A stretch of 64,000 bases of DNA from Brachionus rotundiformis (Eukaryota > Rotifera > Eurotatoria > Ploima > Brachionidae): the NCBI GenBank assembly GCA_016802295.1, contig JAESIW010000200.1:4457155-4521154 (forward strand), read 5' to 3'. The position numbers and the translations under genes were made by a program. The notes under the pieces are model-generated. The model saw only the letters and a list, made by a program, of their open reading frames with translations. It was not told where the DNA came from and made no database searches. Positions 32,194-44,136 of the stretch are shown here, piece by piece (within the stretch, counting starts at the first letter, position 1; every line of letters starts with the position of its first letter).

Positions 32194-35100
32194 CTACACA
32201 TAGCTTTCTTCATTAGAAGAGCATTGTAAAAATGATTCATTCGATTTTGGTTTGATCAGTTGTTGTATATCTGCTTCTATCAGCAAAGCCGAACTCTCTA
32301 ATGACTCTGAAGAGATTGCCACTTGTCTTAATGCAGCCTTTTTGAAGTCATTAATTTTTTTTACAAAAAATTGGCAAATATTTACTTACCAAGCATGCAA
32401 CTAATACCGAATCGCTGTGGTTTCTTTCATTTGCATTTCGACACAAAAACGATATCCTGGAAATGACTTAAATTAGAAGTTTAATCAAAAAACTCTAAAT
32501 AAATAAATTAAAATATATGCTTGGAATAGAAGTATATCGTGCATTGCTAATAAATGATTAAAAAATAATTATTAACTTTATTTCTCAAAGGATTTACAAA
32601 TTTAAATTAAATAACATTTTTCTCATTTTGAGAAAATTGAGCAATTTATAACATCAAAAATTAATTAATAATCGTACCCCCTAAATCAATCAATTGGCTT
32701 GTGTATTTAGCTTCTTTACAAAAACGGCTAATGGCAATTGCTGCTTTTTGCTGAACTCTCTCGCATGCATTCAGTTCAGATTCGATTGTGTTCCTTGACG
32801 AGTCCAAGTTCATATAATTTATAGGTCGTTCATTCAAAAAATCGACCAATAAGTTTAAACCATTAAATTCGCTTATATCATATCGACAATTTTCCAATAA
32901 TGCCATGTTTGCCAAAATGGTAGTGATCTTTAGAAATTATTTTCATCTAATTTTCTATTCTATTTTTAAAGTTTTTAATTTATACTTGATCTTTAACAAA
33001 TATGGAATTGTACTGTTTTAAATAGTAATTTTCGATGAGAACTTGAGCTGTTCCGAATTGATTCAAATATTCGCAGGCTATTTTATCCAAAAATGTGATA
33101 TTTGCTAATGCGGCAGTTCCAATCAGGAAAATTTCTATATCACTTGAATCCCTGCATAAAACTGAAATTTGTTTTAATTAATTTTACTTTATAAAATAAA
33201 TGAAATAAGTTTTACTCGTGAGAGCGCGAATTAGATCTTCAATATTGTCAAGAAAGCCTTTTAAATTTTCACAAAAATCGAGATATGGCGATGTTATCTG
33301 AGCTATAAAGCAAATAATTATTTGGTTTTTTTTGATTATTTTCTTTTAATTACCCACGCATCCAGCACATTCAGTCCTGGTCCATTCTGAAGCTTGTTCG
33401 TCACACAAAATATCTGTCAATATATTGAAGCAATTGATTTTTTGGAGACTATTCAATGAATCTAAGTCTGAACAAAGAATGCTTAGTGTCCTTAGAATTA
33501 AGTCTTGAATCTCTCTGAAAAATGGATCCTTTAATACACCAAAAAGACAAATGATTGCATTTTCCTTAATTAAAAAAAAATTAATTTAAGATTATGATCA
33601 TTAAAGAGTATTTTACATTAATTATAGTTTTTTTAACCAAATCATTCTTTAAACTAATGTCTAGTAACTGATTTAATATTGCTTTAATCAAATCTAGACT
33701 TTCAGTATTGTTAATTTTTTCAAGTTGTCTCTTCACACAAATCTGGATTATACAATTAAAATATTTTTGAAATATTTCTTCCAGAGTAATTAAAAATTTG
33801 GTGTCTATATTATGATTGTTAGTTTCTTTAACACTTAGAATAAGTTTAGATTTCCAAAAATTTTTTAAAAAACAGTGAAGTTTTCGAACACTAACTCATT
33901 TACTTAAAAATTTCTTTAAATTTAAAAACAATACCAAGCAAGAGAATGTAAATATTTAAATAAATCTCCAATACAGAGAAAACTTCACCTTCTTCTATTA
34001 CAAAAATACTTGTTTAAAATCTTCTCTAGTGATATTAAGCTTATACTAAGCTTTTCTTCGAGTTCTTTCAATTGAAAATTAGTCGACTTATTAATCTGTT
34101 TGTTTGAACAATTAATTTTATTGAACAAATTAATGATTAATTGTATATTGTTCATGATTTTTTTGAGTGAACCCGAAATATTTTGCCATGAGAATTTTTC
34201 CAATCTAATTTTAAAAAAGAGTAAGATATAAACCAATTTAACTAATTCAGTTCTTACTTTATTATTTTTGATAAATCTTCAATAAGAATATCCTTTTTTT
34301 GAATGGCAAGTTCCATAAATTCTTCGAAATGATTATAATAAATTTTTGATTATGATTTCAAAAATCTTACCATGGATAGATAGATCTGATACGATGGCTT
34401 TAGATGTATAATTATCACTTAATACATCGTGAATCTTTTCTGTTTTAAATTGGTTCTTGAAGTAATGATTTTAAAAGAGTTCTAATTTTAAATTAATTTT
34501 TACCAATTTGCTGGATAATGATTTTGCTTGAAGAACGCAAAGACATTCGTTTTCGCTCATCATACGTAAATCTTGAAGCCATTTATTTACCGAATTATTA
34601 TTGGTAATATTTGAACTATGAAAAATAAACTATCATTAAGAATTCAATAAAAAAGGAAAAACTTTAGAACCGATTTACCTATTCGAAATCATTTTAGATT
34701 AGTTCTCTTATACAAATCAAAATTTTGAAAATATAAGATACCTATTATACGATAAATATCTAAGTCGCTTACTAAAAAAATACTAATTAGGTTGCTTACT
34801 TAAACAAAAATATCACTTAGGTGTCAATAGTTATTTTTACACCGAATAGAATAGATATGCAAGGTATGTTAGTTTTGTTTGCTTGGTTTAGCGTAGGTTC
34901 AAAAAAGGAAAAAATATATCGAAAATTATTTGAAATTAAGGGCTTATCTTTTGAAATGCTTATTATTTCTTACTGTATACTTTGAACCTCAATTATAAAT
35001 CTTAGACAAACAGATTTGAGATTAATGACACAAATTAATTCAAAATAAAGGTCTTGATATAAAAAATCTGCATTCTATCACATACTTTTGAATTGATTGC

Positions 35101-35306
35101 TTAAAATATTGGGCCAAGCAACTTTCGTTTAGACTACGGACATAATGGAATTTGCTGGATAAATATTTGCTTTTGTTCATAGTGCTTTTTTGAATCTCAT
35201 TAATCGACCTTGGTTTTGATCGATTTGGTTGAATTTCGTATTGATTTACTTTTCTAATTTGACTGTTAATTTGGTTTGAATTTAAAATACAAGTTTTGTT
35301 TGCCAT
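32194..35306 (-). CDS. INSC: Inscuteable homologue, armadillo-repeat polarity adaptor
   Basis: Adaptor that links the Par3/Par6/aPKC complex to LGN/Pins for spindle orientation (family knowledge). Twelve exons in phase: 35306-35086, 34615-34504, 34455-34371, 34321-34258, 34204-33989, 33833-33617, 33564-33354, 33302-33216, 33161-32986, 32927-32678, 32466-32390 and 32337-32194, giving 619 residues. Exon 2 encodes SVNKWLQDLRMMSENECLCV, matching the LGN-binding segment of Inscuteable. The rest forms degenerate armadillo repeats, clearest in exons 9-11 (ANMALLENCRYDI, CERVQQKAAIAISRFC, NERNHSDSVLVACL). The chain ends ESYV, a class I PDZ ligand. An alternative 14-bp first exon (34692-34679, start ATG 34692) has the same phase and would give 550 residues. 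Introns are about 48-80 bp apart from the first. Confidence 0.9.
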
Positions 35307-35653
35307 TACTTTTAAAATCTAAATATAAAGTGTTCACGTTAAATAAAAGCTAATATTTTTTGTACTATTGACACAAAATTAGAATTAATAAAAAATATAC
35401 GATAGTTTAACTGCTTCAAGATATTTATTTAACCCTTTTATTAAGAGTTAGATTTTAGATTGTTCATAAAAACCTAATTTAAACGCTTTAAAAGCTTATT
35501 AATTGAAGTAGAAAAAAATGTACATGTTTGAAGGAAGATTAAAGTTTTTTTTTATCAATTTATTATTTGAAAAGCCGCATTTTTTTTTTTAAAACTAAAA
35601 ACAAGTTAATAAAATAAAAAATATTCAAATTTTAAATTTAGTCATAAGCTAGT
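35307..35653. other. short intergenic, no gene seen
   Basis: A+T-rich spacer between INSC and the next minus-strand gene; nothing recognised. Confidence 0.6.
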
Positions 35654-36996
35654 TTATTTACTACTTTCGGGCAAATTAAGACTAAGCACCAGATTACCAT
35701 TCAAATCTTTGCAGACTGGTAACGGCTTGAACCTAACAAAATCATAATTTTGCTTTTTTTTTGATTCGTTTTGCATGCTAGTCAATTTTTTAATACGTAA
35801 ACTTTTATTTTTTTCTAATATATCCAACTTCACATCTAAATAAGATTAAGATAAAAAAGGTCAACATAGATTTATTGTTTGAGCAATTTGATATAAAGAG
35901 TTTAAAGATTCATTTTTTAGTCAAAATTACCTGAATAGTTTTTGGTACTATGGGAATTGTTCATAAAACTGATAGTAGATGAGGAATTTAATGTAAGATC
36001 TAAATTATTCGATATCTCTGACATAGATTCGAGTTGTTTAAATTTATATTTTTTGGCAGGTTCTTCACCATCAAAATGCCTATTTTTAGATTTTAAGCTC
36101 AAATTCGATCCATCTAATTTACTACATTCGCTGGTAGTATAAAGAGATTCTTCACTTTTGTAAACTTTCATCTTCGAATGAGACTGATTTTCTGAGTCCA
36201 AAACAAAACAATTTTCAAATGGATTAAATGTATTTATTTTATCAGCTAATTCATTTAAATTTAGAATACTTTGGCTTCTAGTTAATTTTAGTGAAGTTTC
36301 AATTTGTTGTTTAGAAAAGAAACTTTGTTTAAAATTAAGATTATCAATACAGCACACTCCACATTTTAACTCATCTTGAATTCCTAATGTGTAAGATTTC
36401 AGAATTTTAATAAAATTCTCGTTTAATTGCTGAATGGTGTCAATTGGTGAAATAATAGGCGAAATATTAAACACACTAAAACTCTTCATAGAGTTGACTA
36501 AATTTTTAATCAAATTTTTTTCATAATTTTTAACCTTAATGGTATGTCGAGCAGATTTTGAATGAATATTACTTGCATTACTCATAACACTTTGAGTTTT
36601 TGTTGAATGGATATTTATCGTTTCTGTTTTTACCTGCATGCCAAAATCGTCTCGATAAAGATTAATTGAATCATTAAGATTCTTCATTTGGCCAACGTCT
36701 AGGTCTACTGAAGAAACTGCTGAAGAGGTTAATGAAGACTTTTGCCCAAGTTTGTTCGTGACAATTTCTAAATGCTCAGTTGTTGGAATATCTTTTAAAG
36801 ATGATTTCATAAATCCTATTTTAGATTGTTCAATATTAGCTTCGTCAATTATATTCATCAATTTCGAATCTGAACTTTCGTTTTCATTTTTAGATAAACT
36901 TGACGTGGATTTTTTGTTTATGCCACTGGAAAAATTCTGACTGGAAGAGGCAATTATCGACTTGCTATTAGTAATGCTTTGATTTCTAGAAGACAT
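35654..36996 (-). CDS. Ser-rich protein of unknown function
   Basis: Two exons, 36996-35931 and 35835-35654 (phase 1 junction, 95-bp intron), 415 residues. No family recognised. The first 90 residues are Ser/Asn-rich and probably disordered. The middle holds a short hydrophobic helix-forming region (about 155-215). Further on are Ser-containing motifs such as LTRSQSILNL and a basic KKYKFKQLESMS. The second exon encodes a Leu/Lys-rich helix followed by RFKPLPVCKDLNGNLVLSL, which looks like a small folded or docking segment. No signal peptide or membrane span. It is probably cytoplasmic or nuclear. Confidence 0.7.
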
Positions 36997-37797
36997 TATA
37001 TTGATTTATCAAAGAAATGATTTTTAATTAAAAACTGGGATTAAAATTAAAATAGAAAAATTCTCTAAACTGAATATTTTACTGAATAATGATTAGCAAA
37101 AATTAAAAATATTTCCTTGGAAATTTAATTATATTTAGATTCAGTTCTCAAATCAGAAATCTTCGAAGAGCTTTCTTTCTTTTAATATCAAATTTTTATA
37201 ATTTTTTGACCAAAATAATGAAAAAATCTCTATAGAAACCAAATGAGCTTGACTTGAGTGAAAATAATTGAATTTTCATTTTGTAGTCACGATTTTTAGA
37301 ACATTTTCATACACTAATTGTAAACTCTACCGATTTGAAATATTTTAGCTATATTTTAATAAAATATAAGTATTGACCCCAAAAAAAATAAAGCGGAAAA
37401 TAAAAATCTTAAACAGTTCCGAAGTAAATATGCAATGTAAAAAATTTTTTCTGGCCTAATAAATACTTGACCTGATTTAGTCACCAGACTTTTTAAATTT
37501 TTTTAAAAACTTGATGTATGTTTCCAAAATAATTTCTGAAATTATTCGGAATGCTTTTAATGAATATATTAAGTAAAAAATCTATCTTAATAAAAAAATA
37601 TAATACTAAATTCAACTTATTTTAATTTTGAAAAAGGTTAGCCAAAATTGTGATTAAATTTCAGTCAAAATATTTTAAACTTGTGGAATTGGTTTTATAG
37701 GACTTTCAATTAAAGCATTCAGATATATTAATTAATTTCAAATATTTATTTTTTGAAAATGAAATACTTTTTTTTTCAAATAACAAAAAATTAAAAT
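36997..37797. other. intergenic, no gene seen
   Basis: A+T-rich spacer between minus-strand genes; nothing recognised. Confidence 0.6.
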
Positions 37798-38170
37798 TTA
37801 ATTAGAAACTCTCATTCCAAGTCGAGCAGTTTGTGCCAATGAGAGTCCAGCCATGAGACCAGCTGGCATGAATTTTCCAGATTTCCAAAATCTCATACCC
37901 ATTACTCCAAGTAAAACTACGCTCGTTAATAATCCTAAATGAAATCGTTTTGGATCTTGGGATGTAAGAACCGCTCCATAAGTTGCTGCGGCGCCAAAAG
38001 CCAATCCAGCTGCCAAAGACGGAATGCTATCTAATAAAAAATTAGATTGAAATACTCAAAAATTTAAAATCTTTATTACTTGCTTTTAAATAACCAATTA
38101 AACCACCTGCAACGATGGCTAAACTGTATCCATAACTCAAATAGTCTGTTCGTGAAATATTTTGACTCAT
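37798..38170 (-). CDS. TMEM14: TMEM14 family membrane protein
   Basis: Two exons, 38170-38080 and 38030-37798, 107 residues, the usual TMEM14 length. Four hydrophobic helices are visible, with the family marks SLAAGLAFG, MGMRFWKSGKFMPAGLMAG and a short tail. Mammalian TMEM14C is a mitochondrial inner-membrane protein needed for haem synthesis (family knowledge); which paralogue this matches cannot be decided. The start ATG at 38170 precedes a SYGYSLAIVAGGLIGYLKA first helix. The 49-bp intron separates KA from SIPSLAAG. Confidence 0.88.
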
Positions 38171-38332
38171 TTCTAAATAATAATCAGTCTAAGTATAAAA
38201 TATTTGGGTAAACAACATTTTAAATTGTTGACTATTAGAAGAATAAAAGGGAAAAATTATCAAAAAAATTATCTTAAAAAATAATTTAAAAAACATTTCA
38301 TAAAAAATGTCTGATTCAAGTTTATAAAGTTT

Positions 38333-40205
38333 TTATTTATCAAAAATAGCCGAACAATTCGCAATCATTAGTTCGGTAATTTTTTGTTCCTTGTGAGTAT
38401 TTTTCAAAGCTAAAATGGGATCAGGATTTATTGAACGCATTAATGTTGGCCCAAAAACTATTGCCAAATTTTCATAATTCATTTGATTCTTAGCGCTGAA
38501 TTTAGACACTCTAGAAACAAAAAAAAATAGCGATTGAATTATTTGGATATTTCAAATACTTATATAAGTGTTCCATTAAGTACTTTAATGTTAAATAATG
38601 TGCTGGAGGTAGTTCTTGAATGCATGTTTTGATTATTTGAATTATAGTTGAATTCTGGCTCGCTGAATCTTTTAATTATAAAAAATAAGTTACATAAGAA
38701 AATAAAAATTTAATAAAGTCAATAAATTTGTCTTTTGTCAATTTATTACCAAGATCATATTTTCAAAATAGACTTACTTAGAGATTCAATTAGTTTGTTG
38801 TAAACTTCGAAAGTAATTAGAGGAATTGGTAACTGTCTAAGATAAAGCTTTAGAAGACTGCATATCACGTGAATATCATTGTATTTAAAGTCATTGAAAT
38901 CAACATTGTCACTTCGATCGAAGGCAAGTCGAAGCTCTTCAATAGCATCACTGAAACCCGAAACACGGTACAACCCTTCACTTTCAATGGCACCTTTCCT
39001 TCTTTCAATTTCTTCAATGCATTTTTCTATTACAACTGGCCGAATAGAATTGGTTGCTTTGACCAAAGTTGTCAAGTCAACTCCAAATATGCGCTTTATG
39101 TATCGCATTTGAGGCTCACAATCAGCAGGTGTTCTTTCTGAACATTTTTTGTGCGCTTGAAACCCGCAATCTTGGCATTTTACACCTTGTGATACTAAAC
39201 CCCACATAAAATTTAGACAAAAATCGCACCAATGTGGACCCTTGAAATTTTGGGCTTTAAATCTATGAGGCTTTTCAGAGTTCATAATATTGAATCTGTC
39301 TATTATATTGTTTGATTTTGCAGAAGAATTCAATTGACTTCTTGACTCTGAATCACTAAACAAACGATTTTCTTTGTCCAACTGAGTCAATGTATTAGAT
39401 GCTTGTTGCAAAAGTTGATTATGGAAATTACTATTGAAAGTATTTTGAAACTGCTGCTGAAATTGATGGTGGACATTATGTTGAGATTGGTTGTGTTGAC
39501 GCTGGAAATTTGTATGAACCGAGTGTGATTGTGAGGGTGGCGATGTTTTCTGAGATGGCAATGATTGTCGATTTTGTCTGGCCAGGAGAGCAGTTCTCGA
39601 CGCTACATATGGCGACTCAGCATAGTTGTTTTCTTCAGCCATCATAGCTATATAATTCGAAGCATGTTTTTCTATGTAAAACGAAATTAGTCCATCGTGG
39701 ACCAAATCGACTATGGTATCGAAGCGTTTTTCTCCTACATAGAAAGCACCATCGTAATAAACCTTGTAGTTTTTTGTTTCATTGTTAAATCTAATCGCTA
39801 GCGTGACAGATCCTGGAGGGTTGTTGCTTTCGCGAACAAGAAAGTTTCCATCTTCATTGCCAATCAAATGATCAGACTCCTGTCTACTTATCATACCGTG
39901 ATATTCTGCTCCATAGTATGAGGGACGATTTGTAACCTAGATATTTTTTTTCAAAATTTTATCTTTTTTATTAAAAAGGAGACTTGCGTTTTTTTGGCTT
40001 AATATTGGTTTTGGATATGGAGCTTGTAGCTGTAGTTGATAGACTAACAACGATATGATTTTGAATATTACATTTAAAAAATTGTACAAAAAATTCTTAC
40101 GATATGTTTTCCAAACTGGAATTGTATGATTTCTGGCACTGTCTTTTAAAAAATGCAATATTAATTAAAAGAATTGATTGGAAATATCATACTTATTCCA
40201 TCCAT
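38333..40205 (-). CDS. CHN2: chimaerin, SH2-C1-RhoGAP (Rac GAP)
   Basis: Chimaerins are diacylglycerol-responsive GTPase-activating proteins for Rac. Six exons in phase, 518 residues: 40205-40193, 40142-40101, 40043-39988, 39936-38778, 38668-38560 and 38510-38333. SH2 domain about 45-130 with FLVRES and GEKRFDTIVDLVHDGLI. A Gln/His/Ser/Asn-rich linker (about 160-225) is longer than in vertebrates. C1 zinc finger about 261-311 (HRFKAQNFKGPHWCDFC, then HKKCSERTPADC). RhoGAP about 320-515 with the arginine finger in EGLYRVSG, then LLKLYLRQLPIPL and IVFGPTLMR. The first exon (MDGI) is inferred from phase and a GTATGA donor and is less certain. Intron 3 uses a GC-AG boundary. Vertebrates have CHN1 and CHN2; this is a co-orthologue. 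Confidence 0.92.
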
Positions 40206-41476
40206 TTCAAATATTTACAGATTATTCGTGAATCATCAACGAATTTTAGTAATAAAAATTTAGGATAAATCTAAAAAATTAATTCAAGAAAATGTTCGAT
40301 TTTAGGGTATAATTCGGTTCAATTTAAATAAACTAGTTTTTGAAATGGCTAGGAATTTAATCAATTATCAAAAATAAAGAAATATATATAATTAGAAGAA
40401 ATAGCTCTAGTCTTAAAATAAATGCTTTTTGATTAAAGAAAATCTAAGCATCATTTTTTTTAAACATAAATTAATAAAAATATGCAAGTGTTTTATTTTA
40501 AATTAGTTAAGCTGTTTGTTTAACAAAGCATGTTTTAAGACTTTAAGTTCATCATTTTTCAATTTGTTCAATAATGGAAAAATATAGAGAACTTAAGTTT
40601 AAGTTTAATTAAATTTAATTTAAAATTCAAATCAGTACATTTGAATAATACTAATTACTTAATTTATCAATGAATTTGATTTAATGTAAATTTTAGTCCA
40701 ATGATAACATCAAAAAATGTAGTTCATATTATATAAATCAATTGTATCATTAATGATTTTGTTATATTTACTTTGAATAATAATCAAAATAAATCAAAAC
40801 ACTAAGATTTCAAAGCGATTTGCTTATATATATGGTTTATTAAATTAAAGGACTCAAATCAATGTTTATCTAATGTGAATTTAAAAGAAAATAACGAGTA
40901 AATTTCTTTTAAAGTTAAAATTCTTAGGAATAAAATTAAAATTTAATTAATCTCTATACGTTTAAATAATTTATTAGAGAAGATTTTTATTTAATAAATA
41001 AAAAAAAATTGGAAAAATCTTTTCACACTCTCATCAATTTAGATGATTCTAATATAAGAAAATTTCTTACCCAATTAAATCCATTTTAATTATAAATTAA
41101 AAATTTTTTGAAAAATTGATTATTATTTAAATAAAAACACATAAAATTAAGTTGAACCGTAATACCGGGTTTTCAATTATGCATGATTATTTTCTTAACT
41201 CAATTTTTGTCCATTATAATTCAAAAATTTCAAAAAACCAAGTGCTGGGACTTTTGACATGCATGCAATGAATACCACGGTATATGGAATAGATGACAAA
41301 ATTCTAAATCGAACTAATCATTTAATGATATGGAAAATTGATATCACGAATAAAACTTAAGTATCCTTCATGATCGAACAAAATAAAATAGTTAAATAAT
41401 AAGATAGTAATCTTATTTTTATAAAAATGAAAGATAAACAAAAACAATTTTTTATGATTATTATGAAATTTTAAGA
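40206..41476. other. intergenic, no gene seen
   Basis: A+T-rich spacer; nothing recognised. Confidence 0.55.
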
Positions 41477-42945
41477 TTAACTGCAGCCACATCCGGTCAC
41501 GATCATGTTGGGTATGACGGCTCTGATAATCGTGTTATTGCCAGTCACGTATGTTATTGTTAAAGATTCCATACTAATTGGATGGCAACATGTCTCAAAT
41601 AGTTGACTTGGATCAAAGTTTAATCGTGTTCTGCTCTGTTCATTATATCGCATTTTAAGTTCCGAGTTTACCCCTGAACCGCCATAATTAAAGCCTAATG
41701 GAAGAAAAATTGTTATTCATTTTTTAAAAATATAATAAAAATAATACTTCTTGGGTCATTGCATCCTCCACTACAAAAGTTGGCCGAATAACTGTGAGGG
41801 CTAATAATCCAACTTGACCATTTGATACGGTCAAAGTCTACTTGATACTGATTTAGACAACATTCGCGATCTTTGTTGTTCGATGAAGGTCTGCAGGTTT
41901 TAGTTACGTGTCCATTGTGATTTGCTGATCTATAATTTCTTTCACCATCCATATGGGATATTTTTCTCTTGCTTCTTTTTTTTTCCATTTCATCCTCCTC
42001 TTCTATGTCAATTGATAGCAATGGCTTTTTACCAGGATAGTTACTTATCAAAACATTAGTGGTATCTTCATAAAAATAATTATCTATATCTCTATCAGTG
42101 AAGCCGATTGAGCAATCATAGAAACATCTGATCTTTAATGTGTACTTCAAAATAGAGGCTTTTTTTAATTGATAAGCCATTGGAATTTTAAACACCTTGC
42201 TAATATTTATCTTTTTCCATCCATATCTTAAATTATATATTATTTCAGAGTTAGAATATTTGTCGTCATTAAAAATTTCCAAGTGGAAATTGTCATCGAT
42301 TCCGGATTCATAAGATGATTGAGTTCGTATGAACATCCAAAGATAGGCTGCAGTTGGTCTCCTGATAATTCCATTAGAATTAACCAAATTTTCCGTCGGA
42401 ATATCAAAAGTGATGCACAAATGCGAGTTGTCCCTGGAACCAAATCTGCTATGAGGACATCGAGTGGTCATGGCAATAGCTTCGTGCATTGTGTTGAAAA
42501 CCTTTTTCGGAGAACTCGGACCATCATAATTAGTCTCCACGACAGTTTCTTGATTATCTTTTAAAATTTTGTTCTCTAGCTGGTCCAAAAAACTTAAAGC
42601 GTTCTTATTTATTCGGATTTCGGGTTCGGAATCCAAATTCAAGCGCTTAAGAATGAAATTACGTGTCTCTTGCAAACTTCTTTCGTAGCCTTCCTCATCA
42701 AAAAATGATACCATCTCACAATGAAGATCTCGCTTATAGCCTTCAAATGAACATGGGGATGTTTTGTTTAACTTATCGCGATAAGTGGTGTAATTAAAAA
42801 GCGATCTTAAAGACGGGATTTCTTGCTGATCATCATGCGAATACTGCTCATACTCCATGAAATTGTCGGTAAACTGATTATACGAGCTGTATTCTCCATT
42901 TATTAGGAAAATTACATTCATTAGGCTTAGTATTGAAAATTTCAT
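41477..42945 (-). CDS. TGF-beta superfamily ligand (activin/myostatin/TGF-beta branch)
   Basis: Secreted dimeric growth factor precursor, 471 residues, two exons 42945-41748 and 41694-41477 (phase 1). Signal peptide about 1-17. The propeptide (about 18-327) contains the NLRYGW segment seen in TGF-beta propeptides. A furin site RSKR ends at about residue 327. The mature part of about 144 residues has nine cysteines, with an extra N-terminal Cys (TCRPS, then ECC), WSSWIISPHSYSANFCSGGC, ETCCHP and the terminal CGCS. The extra Cys places it with TGF-beta, activin and myostatin/GDF11 rather than BMPs. The closest look is to the myostatin/activin kind, but orthology was not tested. Confidence 0.88.
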
Positions 42946-44136
42946 TTTAAATTAGTTTAAAAATCTAAAAATAAGCAATACAGGCCAATATTTATAAAGC
43001 TTAAATTAATGGCGCTTTTTATTTTAATCTTACGTAACACTTTTTTTAATTTAAAATTTTACAGATTTACAAAACCACCCATTAAACGATGTAAAAATTA
43101 AAATTTAAAACATATGAATTCGGCAGAAAACAAAAATCTTAAACAAGTGATAACTTAGCTTATTTTCATAAGAGTTTTTTTAATTAAGAGAATATTTTCT
43201 GCATGTTAAAAAAGAATTGGTACTGAATTTTCAGATGGTATCGATGATATCAGAGTTCATGATCAAATTCCATTTTAAGTTCGTTTAGCTCTAAAAGTTC
43301 AATATAAACGAACAATTTGAAGATAAATGTTATGGCCTTAAGTGCTAGAAAGTTCACTTCGATGGACTAAATTTATCTTATCTACATTAATTCTGTAAAT
43401 GTAGTGCAAGCTTATTTTTATTTATTTAAAATTACGATTTTAGATAAATACAATAAATCTGATTTTAATTAGATATGGATAGAATTTATCCAATTCTAAT
43501 AGCATAGGCAACTAGGATTTGTTCACAAAACAAAAATTTTTATGACGACAACTCAAATTTTCTAATTTTTTTTTCCAATTTATAGAAAAAGGCACACAGA
43601 TTAATAAGCGCTTGGTCTTCTGTTAATATGAGAATTGAAAAAGAATTTAAATAAACCTAAGGATTATTGTTTCTTGTGCTTCCAAAGAGGTTTCAAGATA
43701 AAAAAATATTTAATTTAATGGCTTAAAAATCAAACAGAATAAGTATTTCCCCAAATCCGGTGAGATTAGACCCAAATATTGTTGTCACTTTTGTTCATTG
43801 ATTGACACCATTAAAAGCCAGATTCTTCTTTTAAAAAAATTAATCGAATAAAGCTTAAATTTGAGCTTTAATTTCGAATTCAATTTTTTATCAAATTTTG
43901 CCAAAATTTAAATGTTCTAGAAATTTTGCAAATTTCTTAAATCGTTTTACTTGATTTCAGATTGAAAATTAAAATTGAATTATATTTTGCTTTTAATTTT
44001 ATAACTTGAAAAAAATTAACAATTTTTTAAATAAGTGTTTCATAATTTGAAAAATTTAGAAAAATCAATTAGTAAAAAACTAGAGAATCTTTTAAATCAA
44101 CAACACCTGCCAATTTTATCGCTTTATCGAAAAAAA
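42946..44136. other. divergent intergenic, no gene seen
   Basis: Spacer between the 5' ends of the TGF-beta gene (-) and the RING gene (+). Both promoters should lie here. No open frame is supported; the segment at about 43740-43830 is a little less AT-rich but shows no clear exon. Confidence 0.5.
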
